DNA of 64,000 nucleotides from Yersinia rochesterensis (GTDB lineage Bacteria; Pseudomonadota; Gammaproteobacteria; Enterobacterales; Enterobacteriaceae): NCBI RefSeq assembly GCF_003600645.1, contig NZ_CP032482.1, positions 3,968,001 to 4,032,000 of the forward strand, read 5' to 3'. Shown piece by piece: positions 1 to 10,368 of this stretch (position 1 is its first letter; each line of letters starts with the position of its first letter). The notes under the pieces were generated by a model. It saw only the letters and a program-made list of their open reading frames with translations, ran no database searches and was not told where the DNA came from. The position numbers and the translations under genes were made by a program.

Positions 1-5
1 GCCCC

Positions 6-42
6 CTGTTTGTTTATACAGTCTTGCTGTGAGTATATACAG
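6..42 (-). promoter_or_regulatory. Tandem LexA (SOS) boxes of the lexA promoter
   Basis: Two perfect CTGT-N8-ACAG palindromes lie at 6-21 and 27-42, 21 bp apart (two helical turns). Read on the minus strand, the distal box is CTGTATATACTCACAG, the same as I recall for the E. coli lexA operator. The minus strand then runs into a GGGGGC stretch at the window edge, as in front of the E. coli lexA start. dgkA lies upstream in the same direction, which is the standard dgkA-lexA order. The lexA gene itself must begin just left of base 1 and is not in the window. The site would autoregulate lexA; whether it also affects dgkA cannot be seen. Confidence 0.93.
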
Positions 43-75
43 GTAAGCAGGTATTGGGAACCAAAGAGTGAATAA

Positions 76-97
76 AAACAGGGATTAATCACTGTTT
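76..97 (-). terminator. Weak terminator-like hairpin after dgkA
   Basis: On the minus strand a 6 bp stem (AAACAG / CTGTTT) with a 10 nt loop is followed by TTATT, 17 bases after the dgkA stop. The stem is short and A/T-rich, so termination would be partial. It separates dgkA from the lexA SOS promoter. Confidence 0.4.
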
Positions 98-113
98 ACA
101 TCAACAGCATTGA

Positions 114-482
114 TTAACCAGCATGTTGCCAAAGCACAGTTATCCATATAAATAGCGCCAACAAGATGGCCAGAGACACGGCGGCAGAGCCCATATCTTT
201 AGCCCGGCCTGATAGTTCGTGGAATTCACTGCCGATGCGGTCCACCACGGCTTCGATGGCACTATTAATGATTTCGATAATAATCACTAAAACAACACTG
301 CCAATCAATAAAATCCGTGTGATTGCATCTACATCCAGCCAGAAGGCCAGTATGATAGCGAGTATGGCGGCCACCATTTCTTGCCGAAATGCGGCTTCAT
401 TTTTCCAAGCTGCGGTTAAGCCTTTAACAGAATAACCCGCTGCTTTATAGATTCGGATTAACCCTGTTGATTGGTTCGCCAT
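114..482 (-). CDS. dgkA: Diacylglycerol kinase
   Basis: Small integral inner-membrane enzyme that phosphorylates diacylglycerol to phosphatidate with ATP, recycling lipid released by membrane-derived oligosaccharide synthesis. The 122-residue product has exactly the E. coli length. It shows an amphipathic N-terminus, three hydrophobic segments (about residues 35-50, 55-75 and 98-118) and the family signature around EIINSAIEAVVDRIGSE, which carries the catalytic glutamate near position 76, followed by HELSGRAKDMGSAAV. The ATG at 482 gives the family N-terminus MANQSTG. The gene diverges from plsB, another phospholipid gene, and precedes lexA, as in E. coli. Nothing is missing or unusual. Confidence 0.97.
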   Translation of the reverse strand: MANQSTGLIRIYKAAGYSVKGLTAAWKNEAAFRQEMVAAILAIILAFWLDVDAITRILLIGSVVLVIIIEIINSAIEAVVDRIGSEFHELSGRAKDMGSAAVSLAILLALFIWITVLWQHAG

Positions 483-608
483 ATTTTATTGCCTTTATCT
501 TAAGTTAATGATGATTTTTGCCGTTTTCTGTTGTCTCATCACCACAGATCTCAAAACCACTTTCTGGTATCCTTGCGACGAATTGCTAACAAGAGGCTTC
601 ATGTAGTT

Positions 609-3077
609 ATGTCAGGTTGGCGTAAAATATATTATAAGTTGTTGAATTTACCACTTAAACTGTTGGTAAAAAGCAAGGTTATTCCGGCAGATCCTGTGAC
701 TGAGTTAGGGTTAGACCCGTCTCGTCCTATTCTGTACGTTTTACCTTACAATTCTAAGGCTGATTTGCTGACTTTGCGAGCGCAATGTCTGGCGCAGGAT
801 CTGCCCGACCCATTGATTCCATTGGAAATCGATGGCGTAAGCCTTCCCAGCCATGTCTTTATCGATAACGGCCCGCGGGTGTTTCGCTATTACGCCCCGA
901 AACAGGAGTCGGTCAAGCTATTCCACGATTATCTGGATCTGCATCGCAATAATCCGGAGCTGGATATCCAAATGCTGCCGGTCTCGGTAATGTTTGGCCG
1001 CTCTCCGGGGCGTGAAGGCCATGGTACGCCACATCTGCGCGTGCTAAACGGCGTGCAGAAATTCTTTGCTGTATTGTGGCTGGGCCGCGATAGTTTTGTG
1101 CGCTTTTCGACCACGGTATCACTGCGTCGAATGGCCAGTGAGCATGGTACCGATAAAACCATCGCCCATAAATTGGCACGCGTAGCGCGGATGCATTTCT
1201 CGCGTCAGCGGTTAGCTGCGGTTGGCCCGAGCCTACCGGCCCGTCAGGATTTGTTCAAAAAACTGTTAACGTCCAAAGCAATTGAAAAAGCAGTCGCCGA
1301 TGAAGCGCGAACCAAAAAAATCTCTCACGAGAAAGCGCAACAAAACGCCATTACGCTAATGGAAGAAATAGCCGCCGACTTCTCTTATGAAGCTGTGCGT
1401 CTGTCCGACCGAGTCTTGAGCTGGACGTGGAACCGTTTGTATCAGGGCATCAATGTCCACAATGCAGAGCGCGTGCGGCAATTGGCACAAGATGGCCATG
1501 AAATCGTCTATGTGCCTTGCCATCGCAGCCATATGGACTATCTGCTGCTCTCCTATGTGCTTTATCATCAAGGGCTGGTGCCGCCGCATATTGCTGCCGG
1601 TATTAACTTGAATTTCTGGCCAGCTGGCCCGATTTTCCGCCGTCTGGGTGCGTTCTTTATTCGCCGTACCTTTAAAGGCAATAAACTTTATTCAACTGTG
1701 TTTCGTGAATATCTGGGCGAATTATTCACCCGTGGTTATTCAGTGGAATACTTTGTTGAAGGTGGGCGCTCACGGACTGGCCGCCTGCTGGAGCCTAAAA
1801 CCGGCACACTGTCGATGACAATACAGGCCATGTTGCGTGGCGGTTCGCGCCCAATCACCTTAGTGCCGATTTATATCGGCTACGAACATGTGATGGAAGT
1901 GGGAACTTACGCCAAAGAATTACGTGGCGCGACCAAAGAGAAAGAGAGCCTGTTGCAGATGCTGCGGGGCTTGCGCAAGCTGCGTAATCTCGGCCAGGGC
2001 TATGTCAACTTTGGTGAGCCAATCCCGTTGACCACCTATCTGAACACCAATGTGCCGCAGTGGCGTGATGCTATCGACCCTATCGAAGCACAGCGCCCAA
2101 GCTGGCTGACACCGGCAGTGAATGATTTGGCTGGCCAGATTATGGTTCGGATTAACAATGCGGCGGCGGCCAATGCCATGAACTTATGTTCGACGGCATT
2201 GTTAGCTTCACGTCAGCGCTCACTCACTCGCGAGCAACTGCTCGAGCAACTCGATTGCTACTTGCAACTGATGCGCAATGTGCCTTATGCAAAAGATGTC
2301 ACCGTGCCGGATAAGACGCCGGAAGAGTTACTTAATCACGCCTTGAATATGAATAAGTTTGAGGTGGAAAAAGACAATATTGGTGACATTATCATCCTGC
2401 CACGGGAACAAGCCGTGCTGATGACCTACTATCGCAATAACATCCAGCATTTGCTGATATTGCCATCGCTCATTGCCAGTATGGTTATGTATCAACGGCG
2501 TATCACTCGTGCCGAGTTATTGCGTCAAATCAGCATGATCTACCCGATGCTGAAAGCTGAATTATTCCTGCATTACAGTAAAGAACAATTACCACAGACA
2601 TTGGACACGCTGATTGATGAACTGGCGCGTCAGCAGTTGATTTGCGACAAAGGGAATGAATTGGTGCTGAATCCGGCCCGTATTCGTCCGCTGCAATTAC
2701 TGGCCGCCGGGGTGCGCGAAACCCTGCAACGCTATGCGATTACCCTTTCGTTACTCAGTGCGAACCCAAGCATCAATCGGGGCGCGTTGGAGAAAGAGAG
2801 CCGCATTATGGCGCAGCGCTTGTCTGTTCTGCATGGCATTAACGCGCCGGAATTCTTCGATAAAGCCGTGTTCTCCACACTGGTGGGCACCTTGCGCGAA
2901 GAGGGTTATATCAGTGACAGCGGTGATGCGATTCAGGAACATACGCTGGAAGTTTACAATATGCTGAGTGCATTGATGACGCCGGAAGTGAAGCTGACGA
3001 TTGAAAGTGTCAGTATGCCGGCTGAAACTAATAACCTGCTGCCAGAACCCGCGGCAGAGGATAAAGAAGATAACTAA
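609..3077 (+). CDS. plsB: Glycerol-3-phosphate 1-O-acyltransferase PlsB
   Basis: Inner-membrane enzyme that makes the first committed step of phospholipid synthesis, acylating sn-glycerol-3-phosphate from acyl-CoA or acyl-ACP. The open frame extends upstream to 531, but the family N-terminus ([15 protein letters not shown]) begins at the ATG at 609, with AGAGG at 592-596; this gives 822 residues against about 807 in E. coli. The acyltransferase core shows HRSHMD (the HX4D catalytic motif, near residue 305), the [11 protein letters not shown] substrate-binding block and the downstream LVPIYIGY block. It is divergent from dgkA, across 126 bp. A two-codon ATG-TAG frame at 601-606 precedes the true start (see findings). 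Bidirectional terminator follows. Confidence 0.97.
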   Translation: MSGWRKIYYKLLNLPLKLLVKSKVIPADPVTELGLDPSRPILYVLPYNSKADLLTLRAQCLAQDLPDPLIPLEIDGVSLPSHVFIDNGPRVFRYYAPKQESVKLFHDYLDLHRNNPELDIQMLPVSVMFGRSPGREGHGTPHLRVLNGVQKFFAVLWLGRDSFVRFSTTVSLRRMASEHGTDKTIAHKLARVARMHFSRQRLAAVGPSLPARQDLFKKLLTSKAIEKAVADEARTKKISHEKAQQNAITLMEEIAADFSYEAVRLSDRVLSWTWNRLYQGINVHNAERVRQLAQDGHEIVYVPCHRSHMDYLLLSYVLYHQGLVPPHIAAGINLNFWPAGPIFRRLGAFFIRRTFKGNKLYSTVFREYLGELFTRGYSVEYFVEGGRSRTGRLLEPKTGTLSMTIQAMLRGGSRPITLVPIYIGYEHVMEVGTYAKELRGATKEKESLLQMLRGLRKLRNLGQGYVNFGEPIPLTTYLNTNVPQWRDAIDPIEAQRPSWLTPAVNDLAGQIMVRINNAAAANAMNLCSTALLASRQRSLTREQLLEQLDCYLQLMRNVPYAKDVTVPDKTPEELLNHALNMNKFEVEKDNIGDIIILPREQAVLMTYYRNNIQHLLILPSLIASMVMYQRRITRAELLRQISMIYPMLKAELFLHYSKEQLPQTLDTLIDELARQQLICDKGNELVLNPARIRPLQLLAAGVRETLQRYAITLSLLSANPSINRGALEKESRIMAQRLSVLHGINAPEFFDKAVFSTLVGTLREEGYISDSGDAIQEHTLEVYNMLSALMTPEVKLTIESVSMPAETNNLLPEPAAEDKEDN

Positions 3078-3110
3078 TTCTTCGTCGCGCTAAGCAAAAA
3101 TCATAAACAA

Positions 3111-3139
3111 AAATGGCCGGATTCATCATCTGGCCATTT
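3111..3139. terminator. Bidirectional terminator between plsB and ubiA
   Basis: An 8 bp stem AAATGGCC/GGCCATTT with a 13 nt loop is flanked by T-runs on both strands (seven T on the plus strand after 3136; TTTTTG on the minus strand). It lies between the convergent plsB and ubiA, so it can end both transcripts. Confidence 0.85.
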
Positions 3140-3164
3140 TTTTAACTGTCTCCCAGCAGGGTAT

Positions 3165-4034
3165 TTATTGCCAATAGCTAATAAAAATCCCGAGAAACAA
3201 CACTAAGCCGACATAGTTATTGTTGAGAAATGCACGGAAACAGGGGTCACGTTCACGTCTGGCAATCATCTTCTGTTGGTGGACAAACAATGCGCCAGCC
3301 AGCAGGATGGCCCAATAAAATGCGCCCCCCAAATCCATCAGCCAGCCAATCACCACCATTAATACTAATGTCGCCAGTTGCAGCAAACCGATAATCAGTT
3401 TGTCATGCTGGCCAAATAAAATAGCGGTCGACTTAACACCAATCCTCAGATCGTCGTCACGGTCGACCATCGCATATTGGGTGTCATAAGCCACCGTCCA
3501 GCAGATATTGGCTAATAATAGCAACCAGCAAACCAGCGGTAAACTTTCACTCACCGCGGCAAACCCCATCGGGATTGACCACCCAAAAGCCGCGCCCAAC
3601 ACCACCTGCGGCAAGTGTGTCACCCGCTTCATAAAGGGGTAAACCCAGGCTAAGGCCAATGCCGCCAGTGACAGCCATATGGTCATGTTATTGAGCGTGA
3701 GCACCAGCCCAAACGAGAGCAACACCAAGATAACAAACAGGATTTTGCTTTCTTTCTCACTGATGAGGCCGCTGGGTAATGGTCGTGATGCGGTGCGTTT
3801 CACAAAGCCATCAATATTGCGGTCAGCATAATCATTGACGACACAACCGGCGGCACGCATGAAAAAGACACCCAAGACAAAAACAATCAGTATATTGGTG
3901 TCGGGAATGCCTTTCCCTGCCAACCATAATGCCCACAGTGTCGGCCACAGCAGTAGTAATGAGCCAATGGGTTTATCGATCCGCATCAAACGGCAATAAG
4001 CCCGCCATTTGCTCTGAACATGACTTCCCTTCAA
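3165..4034 (-). CDS. ubiA: 4-hydroxybenzoate octaprenyltransferase
   Basis: Polytopic inner-membrane prenyltransferase that attaches the octaprenyl chain to 4-hydroxybenzoate, the second step of ubiquinone synthesis. About eight hydrophobic segments are visible. The two aspartate-rich prenyl-diphosphate motifs are [10 protein letters not shown] (near residue 70) and [12 protein letters not shown] (near residue 190). No ATG serves as start: the frame has TTG codons at 4049 and 4034. I chose TTG 4034 because it gives the MKGS N-terminus I recall for Yersinia UbiA, 289 residues, with GGAG nine bases upstream; TTG 4049 adds five residues and cannot be excluded. Follows ubiC by about 30 bp in one operon (ubiCA). 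Confidence 0.93.
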   Translation of the reverse strand: MKGSHVQSKWRAYCRLMRIDKPIGSLLLLWPTLWALWLAGKGIPDTNILIVFVLGVFFMRAAGCVVNDYADRNIDGFVKRTASRPLPSGLISEKESKILFVILVLLSFGLVLTLNNMTIWLSLAALALAWVYPFMKRVTHLPQVVLGAAFGWSIPMGFAAVSESLPLVCWLLLLANICWTVAYDTQYAMVDRDDDLRIGVKSTAILFGQHDKLIIGLLQLATLVLMVVIGWLMDLGGAFYWAILLAGALFVHQQKMIARRERDPCFRAFLNNNYVGLVLFLGIFISYWQ

Positions 4035-4063
4035 TTTCTCACTCTCCAAAATCTCACCACCCC

Positions 4064-4579
4064 TTAAATCAAATACAGCGGCGAAGCCGGTAAAAAAACT
4101 TCAGTCAGTAACAGGGGTTTACCTGACAGGCGCAGTAATGAACGGCGCGCCCAAAGCGCATTCTGCCGCCCTACTTGAATATAATCCCGGGTTAAATTAT
4201 TACCACCAAATAAATAGCGCCCCAGAGGTAATGTCCCTAAATCCACCAGCGCCCTATCCGAGCCAGACAGTGTTTCCTCGGGAATAACCGTGCGCCCCAA
4301 TAACCAAGGGACATTATCGCCACATAAGACAATCTCGCGCAGCCAATAGCGCTCACTTGTTGGCAAATGTTCGGCATCCTCTCCTAGCTCATGGCGCGTA
4401 ATAAAGCATTCCCGTCGCGGTTCGACATGAACTTGCTGACAATGTTGCTCAAAACGCCGGGTCATCGATCCCAACTCCATTAGCCAGTCAGCGACATCAG
4501 CAGGAAGATTTGGCTGCTCAATGGCATACCATTGAATAGGTTTTAAAATTGATGCATCGCCGGTAGACATACGGCTCAC
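4064..4579 (-). CDS. ubiC: Chorismate pyruvate-lyase
   Basis: Soluble enzyme that converts chorismate to 4-hydroxybenzoate and pyruvate, the first committed step of ubiquinone synthesis. The 171-residue product matches the family size (165 in E. coli). Conserved blocks include [34 protein letters not shown] and the C-terminal [13 protein letters not shown], which contains the active-site glutamate. The start used gives MSRMSTGD; the second ATG (4570) would remove three residues and is equally plausible. Immediately upstream of ubiA on the same strand. In E. coli the gene upstream is yjbI/malM; here an unrelated accessory gene occupies that position. Confidence 0.95.
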   Translation of the reverse strand: MSRMSTGDASILKPIQWYAIEQPNLPADVADWLMELGSMTRRFEQHCQQVHVEPRRECFITRHELGEDAEHLPTSERYWLREIVLCGDNVPWLLGRTVIPEETLSGSDRALVDLGTLPLGRYLFGGNNLTRDYIQVGRQNALWARRSLLRLSGKPLLLTEVFLPASPLYLI

Positions 4580-4691
4580 TCCCTGCCGAGGAAAAAACAG
4601 TTGCTAAATAGAAAGCCATTGTAACGCAGATTGGGTATCCAGCGATATCGGGTTACTTTTTTATTTACTCGCAATAATAACAATTCGAAAG

Positions 4692-7619
4692 CTAGTTTTT
4701 TGTATATTTCTCAATGTGTGCAAGAATATGTTCAATCCTCATTTTTATTCCCCAAAGTTGATTACCGTCATTAAGATCCCTGGCTGAATAATATCCATCA
4801 TAGGCTTTATCGAAATCGATAGGGTAAAAGGTATTGGTTTTTACATCATATAAAACATTATTAAAATTCAAGTCATCATGGATGATATTGTAATACCCTA
4901 AATCGTCCATCATGCTTAAAAATCGTTCCTTCGCGTTGGGTGGGAAAATTTTAGTTTTAATCTCTATCAGCGTTTTTCCAGGCACCCGGTACATTCTGAT
5001 ATAGTGTTGATTCCCCTGTTTAATGAACTCAGCAGAGCCGTCTCCATAATAGCGATTAAAGAACTCAACTTCTTTCATGTGGACTTCGGTTAAAAGCACA
5101 CTGTCTTGTGTGGATAATTTCTTTAACACAAAACCGGGATTATTGGCATCAAGATAGACATCTCCGGCCAATCCGTCGCCAATTTTTTTACCTAATTTAA
5201 TTTCGGGGTTAAATTCAGTGACAGAAGTTTTTGACTGAGATGGCCCGCCTCCCGGTAATCGGCCCGGTTTAATAAATTCAGGGCCTTGTTTCAAAACAAC
5301 CCCCAAATCCTGACCAGTGGCTAAATCAACTTCCCAATAAGCCCCACTGCCCCCCTGCCTGACCCAAGCTTCACGTGCTCCATCTGGTACTGATGGGTCT
5401 TTAAGCCACACCTGTTGCACTTCAATCTCAGCGCCACGCGGATTTTGTATCGTCTGACGGTTCAGTTCAGGGATGCTTGGGGCGGGCTCAGAAGCATCAA
5501 ATGGTTTTATACCCTGCGGGGGATTCTCCATCACTTTCACTCCCCTTTCCATGCCCCTCAACTGGCCCGCCTCCATTACCATTGCTGACATCCCTGCCGC
5601 CATACCTTCCTTATCATTACGATAACGCGGGGCCTCAACTCTGGCGATGGTGCACATCGGATTCGGTAGCGGTACTTTACAAACCCAATGACTTTCCAAG
5701 GATGTCCAGGCATTGCCCCAAAAACGCGTGTTTTCAGATTCTGGCTGATAGTCTTCGGCAAACGCATTGATTTTATGTTGCAGTCGACTGCCCTCTGGCC
5801 GCTCTCCGCTATTAATTAATGCTTCAATGGCCTGCGCTCTCAGCGCCGGATGAGCTTTGATTTGGGCATAATATTCAGATTTTTTCGCATCCAGCGTATC
5901 AAAAACGTTTATCGGCCTGCCGTTATTACCCGGCATCGACATATTGGCAACAAAGTGGTTGCTGGCATTTCGCCGCCGTTTAAATTCGTCAAAAGGTGAA
6001 TCAAACTCTTTCTGCGGATAACCATGTTGGAGATCCCGCCGATAGGTATATTGCCGAGGGAAATGAATGTCCCTAACCCCTTTCTCTCTCAGGATTTCTA
6101 TTATCGCCTGATCTTCATCAAAAGCGGCGGGAGGATGGCGATAGGCTAAACGCATGTCGAGATAATCTAATTGCCGCTCTATTTTTTGTTGCTCAGTTTT
6201 ATAGAATCCGCGCAATGCCAGAGCGTATAGCGGTGGGTTTAGCGCAAAAAAGGGCGCAAGACTTTTGAGGTCCGACACAAATCTTTCTTGTTCCAAATCA
6301 ATCGCTGCACCATCAATAATGTTGTCACCCAATAGTTGGAGTCGAATAAATGTACTCTGCGCCAAATCGGGCAAATCAGCCGCGTCAATTTCTCCGGCAA
6401 TATGTTTGAATGCGCGGGCTATTTGTTCGACCGTTAGGGGTTCGACTTCATTCGACTGGCTGAAATGAGAGAGGAAGATAACTGTCGGGCTGTAGCGTAC
6501 CCCGCCAGCTTGGTGTAAATGTATTTCTTCTTCGACCAATAAACCATACAACTGCTCAGTATCCTTTCCATCCAGTTCATCAAGGTTTTTACCTTGTAAT
6601 TGATAATGTAAATTGAGTGTGGTTTTTAGCGAAAATGCCAGACTGCCGACGGGATGTTGGAGAGCAAGAAATTGAGTAAAATCCTGCTGGCTGCACGTAT
6701 CAAAACCAACCAAGTTGCATCCTTGCAAAATCATCTCTGGCAGTTGGTCTGTTAGGTAACTGCCTTGGGCATTCTTCGGTGCAAATCCATTGGCAAGATA
6801 AGCCGCCGGCGATTGCACTATCGCAGGAGGGGCACTCATCCCTTCATAAATGACTCTTAACGCCTTACTGGCGCTAAAAACCGGCTGCGCCGGTTCATCC
6901 AGTTGGCCCATGCCCCAATTGTCCAAATCCGTAGCCGGAATACCCGCGATATCACCATAGCGATGACCATAATGGGAATGGTTATAAAGTATTGTCGCCT
7001 GCATACGGATTTCTTTATATTCAGCCCGATAAATTGCAGCAGATAATTCAGCCAGAGTGGGCTGACTCTCTTGATGCAGCCACCAGACAAGGCTCAGGGC
7101 GGCGAGCGGAGTGAGTTCTTCTTCCGTAGATAGAGTCAGGCCTTTTTGGAATAACTTAAAAAGAACTTCCCGCTCTAAACTGATAACGCGCGCTTTTTCA
7201 TAGCCTTGGGCTGCAGTCAATCCCGGTCTTAAATTCAGTAAACCAGCCAAACTATCCGCATGTTCAACATCTTCTGCATCATAGAGTTGCAAGTAAAGAT
7301 CAACAATTCTGCCCACACGAGCATCGCTGATTTGAGGGAATTGCTGAACCCACATTTTCTGATCCATTTTTCGAGAATTATCAATTAATTGCATTGCCTG
7401 CCGAAATACCGGCTCCGCAGTAGAATTTACGTTGGGCAGGTTTTTTGCCATTTGTTCCAATACCAGATGATCTCTGGCCGTTACTTTGACGGGGAGTCCA
7501 ATAAAATCAGCATGTTGGTTGATAGTCGTGTGTGGGGCGAGGGAATGGTTTTCCTCTGCAAACGGGGCTGAACAAGGCAGTACCGCAATCCATAGGCAAA
7601 ATTGAGTTTTCTTGAACAT
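4692..7619 (-). CDS. Exported protein with C-terminal OspG/NleH-like kinase domain
   Basis: A 975-residue protein with two parts. Residues 1-22 are a Sec signal peptide (basic MFKK, hydrophobic core, likely cleavage after PFA). Residues ~25-780 belong to no family I recognise. A Gly/Pro/Ser-rich linker (~780-797) leads to a compact kinase-like domain (~800-975): Gly-rich loop GDGLAGDVY (~814), candidate ATP lysine in FVLKKL (~833), RMYRVPG, catalytic loop HDDLNFNN (His ~914, Asp ~916, Asn ~921) and metal-site block PIDFD (~935). Order and wording match my recollection of the short OspG/NleH effectors (YGD, RM.RVPG, IIH.DLN, LYD, PIDF), so kinase activity is a reasonable inference. Those effectors use type III secretion; this one carries a Sec signal. 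ATG 7619 has GGAG seven bases upstream; the frame also opens at a TTG one codon earlier. It breaks the usual malM-ubiC neighbourhood. Substrate and destination unknown. Confidence 0.75.
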   Translation of the reverse strand: MFKKTQFCLWIAVLPCSAPFAEENHSLAPHTTINQHADFIGLPVKVTARDHLVLEQMAKNLPNVNSTAEPVFRQAMQLIDNSRKMDQKMWVQQFPQISDARVGRIVDLYLQLYDAEDVEHADSLAGLLNLRPGLTAAQGYEKARVISLEREVLFKLFQKGLTLSTEEELTPLAALSLVWWLHQESQPTLAELSAAIYRAEYKEIRMQATILYNHSHYGHRYGDIAGIPATDLDNWGMGQLDEPAQPVFSASKALRVIYEGMSAPPAIVQSPAAYLANGFAPKNAQGSYLTDQLPEMILQGCNLVGFDTCSQQDFTQFLALQHPVGSLAFSLKTTLNLHYQLQGKNLDELDGKDTEQLYGLLVEEEIHLHQAGGVRYSPTVIFLSHFSQSNEVEPLTVEQIARAFKHIAGEIDAADLPDLAQSTFIRLQLLGDNIIDGAAIDLEQERFVSDLKSLAPFFALNPPLYALALRGFYKTEQQKIERQLDYLDMRLAYRHPPAAFDEDQAIIEILREKGVRDIHFPRQYTYRRDLQHGYPQKEFDSPFDEFKRRRNASNHFVANMSMPGNNGRPINVFDTLDAKKSEYYAQIKAHPALRAQAIEALINSGERPEGSRLQHKINAFAEDYQPESENTRFWGNAWTSLESHWVCKVPLPNPMCTIARVEAPRYRNDKEGMAAGMSAMVMEAGQLRGMERGVKVMENPPQGIKPFDASEPAPSIPELNRQTIQNPRGAEIEVQQVWLKDPSVPDGAREAWVRQGGSGAYWEVDLATGQDLGVVLKQGPEFIKPGRLPGGGPSQSKTSVTEFNPEIKLGKKIGDGLAGDVYLDANNPGFVLKKLSTQDSVLLTEVHMKEVEFFNRYYGDGSAEFIKQGNQHYIRMYRVPGKTLIEIKTKIFPPNAKERFLSMMDDLGYYNIIHDDLNFNNVLYDVKTNTFYPIDFDKAYDGYYSARDLNDGNQLWGIKMRIEHILAHIEKYTKN

Positions 7620-7900
7620 CAATTAACTCCTTTAATTGAATACTTGAACAAGAAGAGTCGTTAACTATGACTCTCCGGTAGCTAATCCAAGATACTGCTA
7701 CCGGCTCAATGACAGGACTTGTAGATTATTATTTATCTTTTGTCTCTCTAGCGAGCCGACAGACTAAGGCAACTGATTATTCGTCGCGAGGAAGATTAAG
7801 TATTTAGTGAAGAAATGAATGAGTTTGATGTTTAAAACAGAATTAACCAAAACGAGGCATCGCGAGCGGCAGTAGCCGTATATAAGACCCAACGAAAAAA
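7620..7900. other. Non-coding gap upstream of the kinase-like gene
   Basis: About 280 bp, A/T-rich in its central part, holding the Shine-Dalgarno sequence of the exported kinase-like gene at its left end and ending at the malM terminator. I see no convincing open frame, RNA gene or recognisable operator. The promoter for the kinase-like gene should lie here, since the malM terminator isolates it from the mal operon. Confidence 0.5.
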
Positions 7901-7918
7901 GGTGTGCCAAGGCACACC
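7901..7918 (-). terminator. Rho-independent terminator of malK-lamB-malM
   Basis: Perfect 8 bp stem GGTGTGCC/GGCACACC with an AA loop; on the minus strand it is followed by six T (7895-7900). It lies 32 bases after the malM stop. Confidence 0.93.
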
Positions 7919-7950
7919 AATCATCCAGCCATATTCGGCAGTGCCGGGAT

Positions 7951-8862
7951 TTACCCCTTGCCTTTTACACTACCAATAAAGGTTTTTCGGGCTGAAGTTG
8001 AGCCCAAATGTTCCGCTTCGTTCAACAATTTCAGCGCCTTATCGACATCGCCGGCTTTCACCGCGTCTTTAATCGCTTGGTTGAAGTAGTTTTCAGTCTC
8101 GCTCAGCATTGGCTCTGCTGGTTTTGTCGGTGTAGGCGCTGCGGCTGCCATAGGTTGCACAGCACTGCCCACCACGACAGGAGCCGAAGCTGGCGCTGAT
8201 TGAATCAAGCCAATCATCACGTTGCCCAAACCTTGCTCAGCGGTCGCTTTAATTCTCAAATTACCGGTCGGAGTATGTTTAGCAATCGGGTCTGGAATAT
8301 CCGGCACCGCATTACCCACGCCCATCGCATAAGCTTTGGCCGGGTCCAGCAGCGTGGTAGTTTTGGCCAAGTCATCACGGGTGGTGTAAACCAGTAGATA
8401 GATTTGTTTTTGACCCAATGCTGGGGTCAGTTTCATCACACCTTGCAGCCGGTCGCTGGTCATGATGCCCGCTTTTTCATAAGTGAAATAGCTGGACGGG
8501 TAATAAGCCGCTGGGCGCATTTGTTCGTCTAACACCAATACGCTAGGGGAAAATAGTTGGTTATCAGTGACTAAGCTGCTGAGCGTGATCTCCATCGATC
8601 CACGATCCGCAGGTAAAGCAAAAGCGGCCACCGCCCCTTCCACATTCCCCTGAGAGATTTGCGGGCTGGCAGTAGTCAGTTTGATATCTTGCGTCGCCGG
8701 TGGCACTAAAGGCTGCCAAGGCAACTGTTGTAAAGTAGCAGTACTGATAGTTGGCGCGATAGAGACATTCGCCGGAGAAATAGTTTGCTCCGCATGCACC
8801 GCCAGAGGCGCGGTGACCCCTAGAGCCAATGCCAGACAGAGTGTCAGCAGATTCTTTTTCAT
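7951..8862 (-). CDS. malM: Maltose operon periplasmic protein MalM
   Basis: Periplasmic protein of unknown biochemical role encoded at the end of the malK-lamB-malM operon. The open frame starts at 8880, but ATG 8862 is the true start: it has GAGGG nine bases upstream and opens a classic signal peptide (MKKNLLTLCLALALG, cleavage after VHA). Length is 303 residues, close to E. coli MalM. The N-terminal half contains the ITLSSLV and VLVLDEQMRPA region. Residues ~235-255 form a Pro/Ala-rich linker before a helical C-terminal part with the conserved ALKLLNEAEHLGST-type repeat. Separated from lamB by 163 bp with two hairpins, so it is probably expressed less than lamB. Confidence 0.95.
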   Translation of the reverse strand: MKKNLLTLCLALALGVTAPLAVHAEQTISPANVSIAPTISTATLQQLPWQPLVPPATQDIKLTTASPQISQGNVEGAVAAFALPADRGSMEITLSSLVTDNQLFSPSVLVLDEQMRPAAYYPSSYFTYEKAGIMTSDRLQGVMKLTPALGQKQIYLLVYTTRDDLAKTTTLLDPAKAYAMGVGNAVPDIPDPIAKHTPTGNLRIKATAEQGLGNVMIGLIQSAPASAPVVVGSAVQPMAAAAPTPTKPAEPMLSETENYFNQAIKDAVKAGDVDKALKLLNEAEHLGSTSARKTFIGSVKGKG

Positions 8863-8991
8863 TATTGTACCCTCATACATTGAGCGTCGGTGCTAACTGG
8901 GCCAGGCAAGGTCGGTAAAGTTAGCGAATTATTTAGGGTATATCGCTTTATCTGGTTAGAGGTGGGCCGCAGCCCGCCTCATCGAAACAGA

Positions 8992-9015
8992 ACAGCCGCC
9001 CTAAAGGACGGCTGT
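8992..9015 (-). terminator. Hairpin in the lamB-malM spacer
   Basis: Stem ACAGCCG/CGGCTGT with a ten-base loop lies ten bases after the lamB stop. On the minus strand it is followed by TCTGTTT, a weak T-tract. It probably gives partial termination or protects the lamB mRNA 3' end rather than ending the operon; E. coli has REP sequences in this operon. A second imperfect G/C-rich inverted repeat lies at 8961-8978. Confidence 0.6.
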
Positions 9016-9025
9016 ATCACTGCTG

Positions 9026-10336
<1,311 letters not shown>

Positions 10337-10368
10337 TTAACATTTGCCGTCACTTGACGTCGTGGAAA

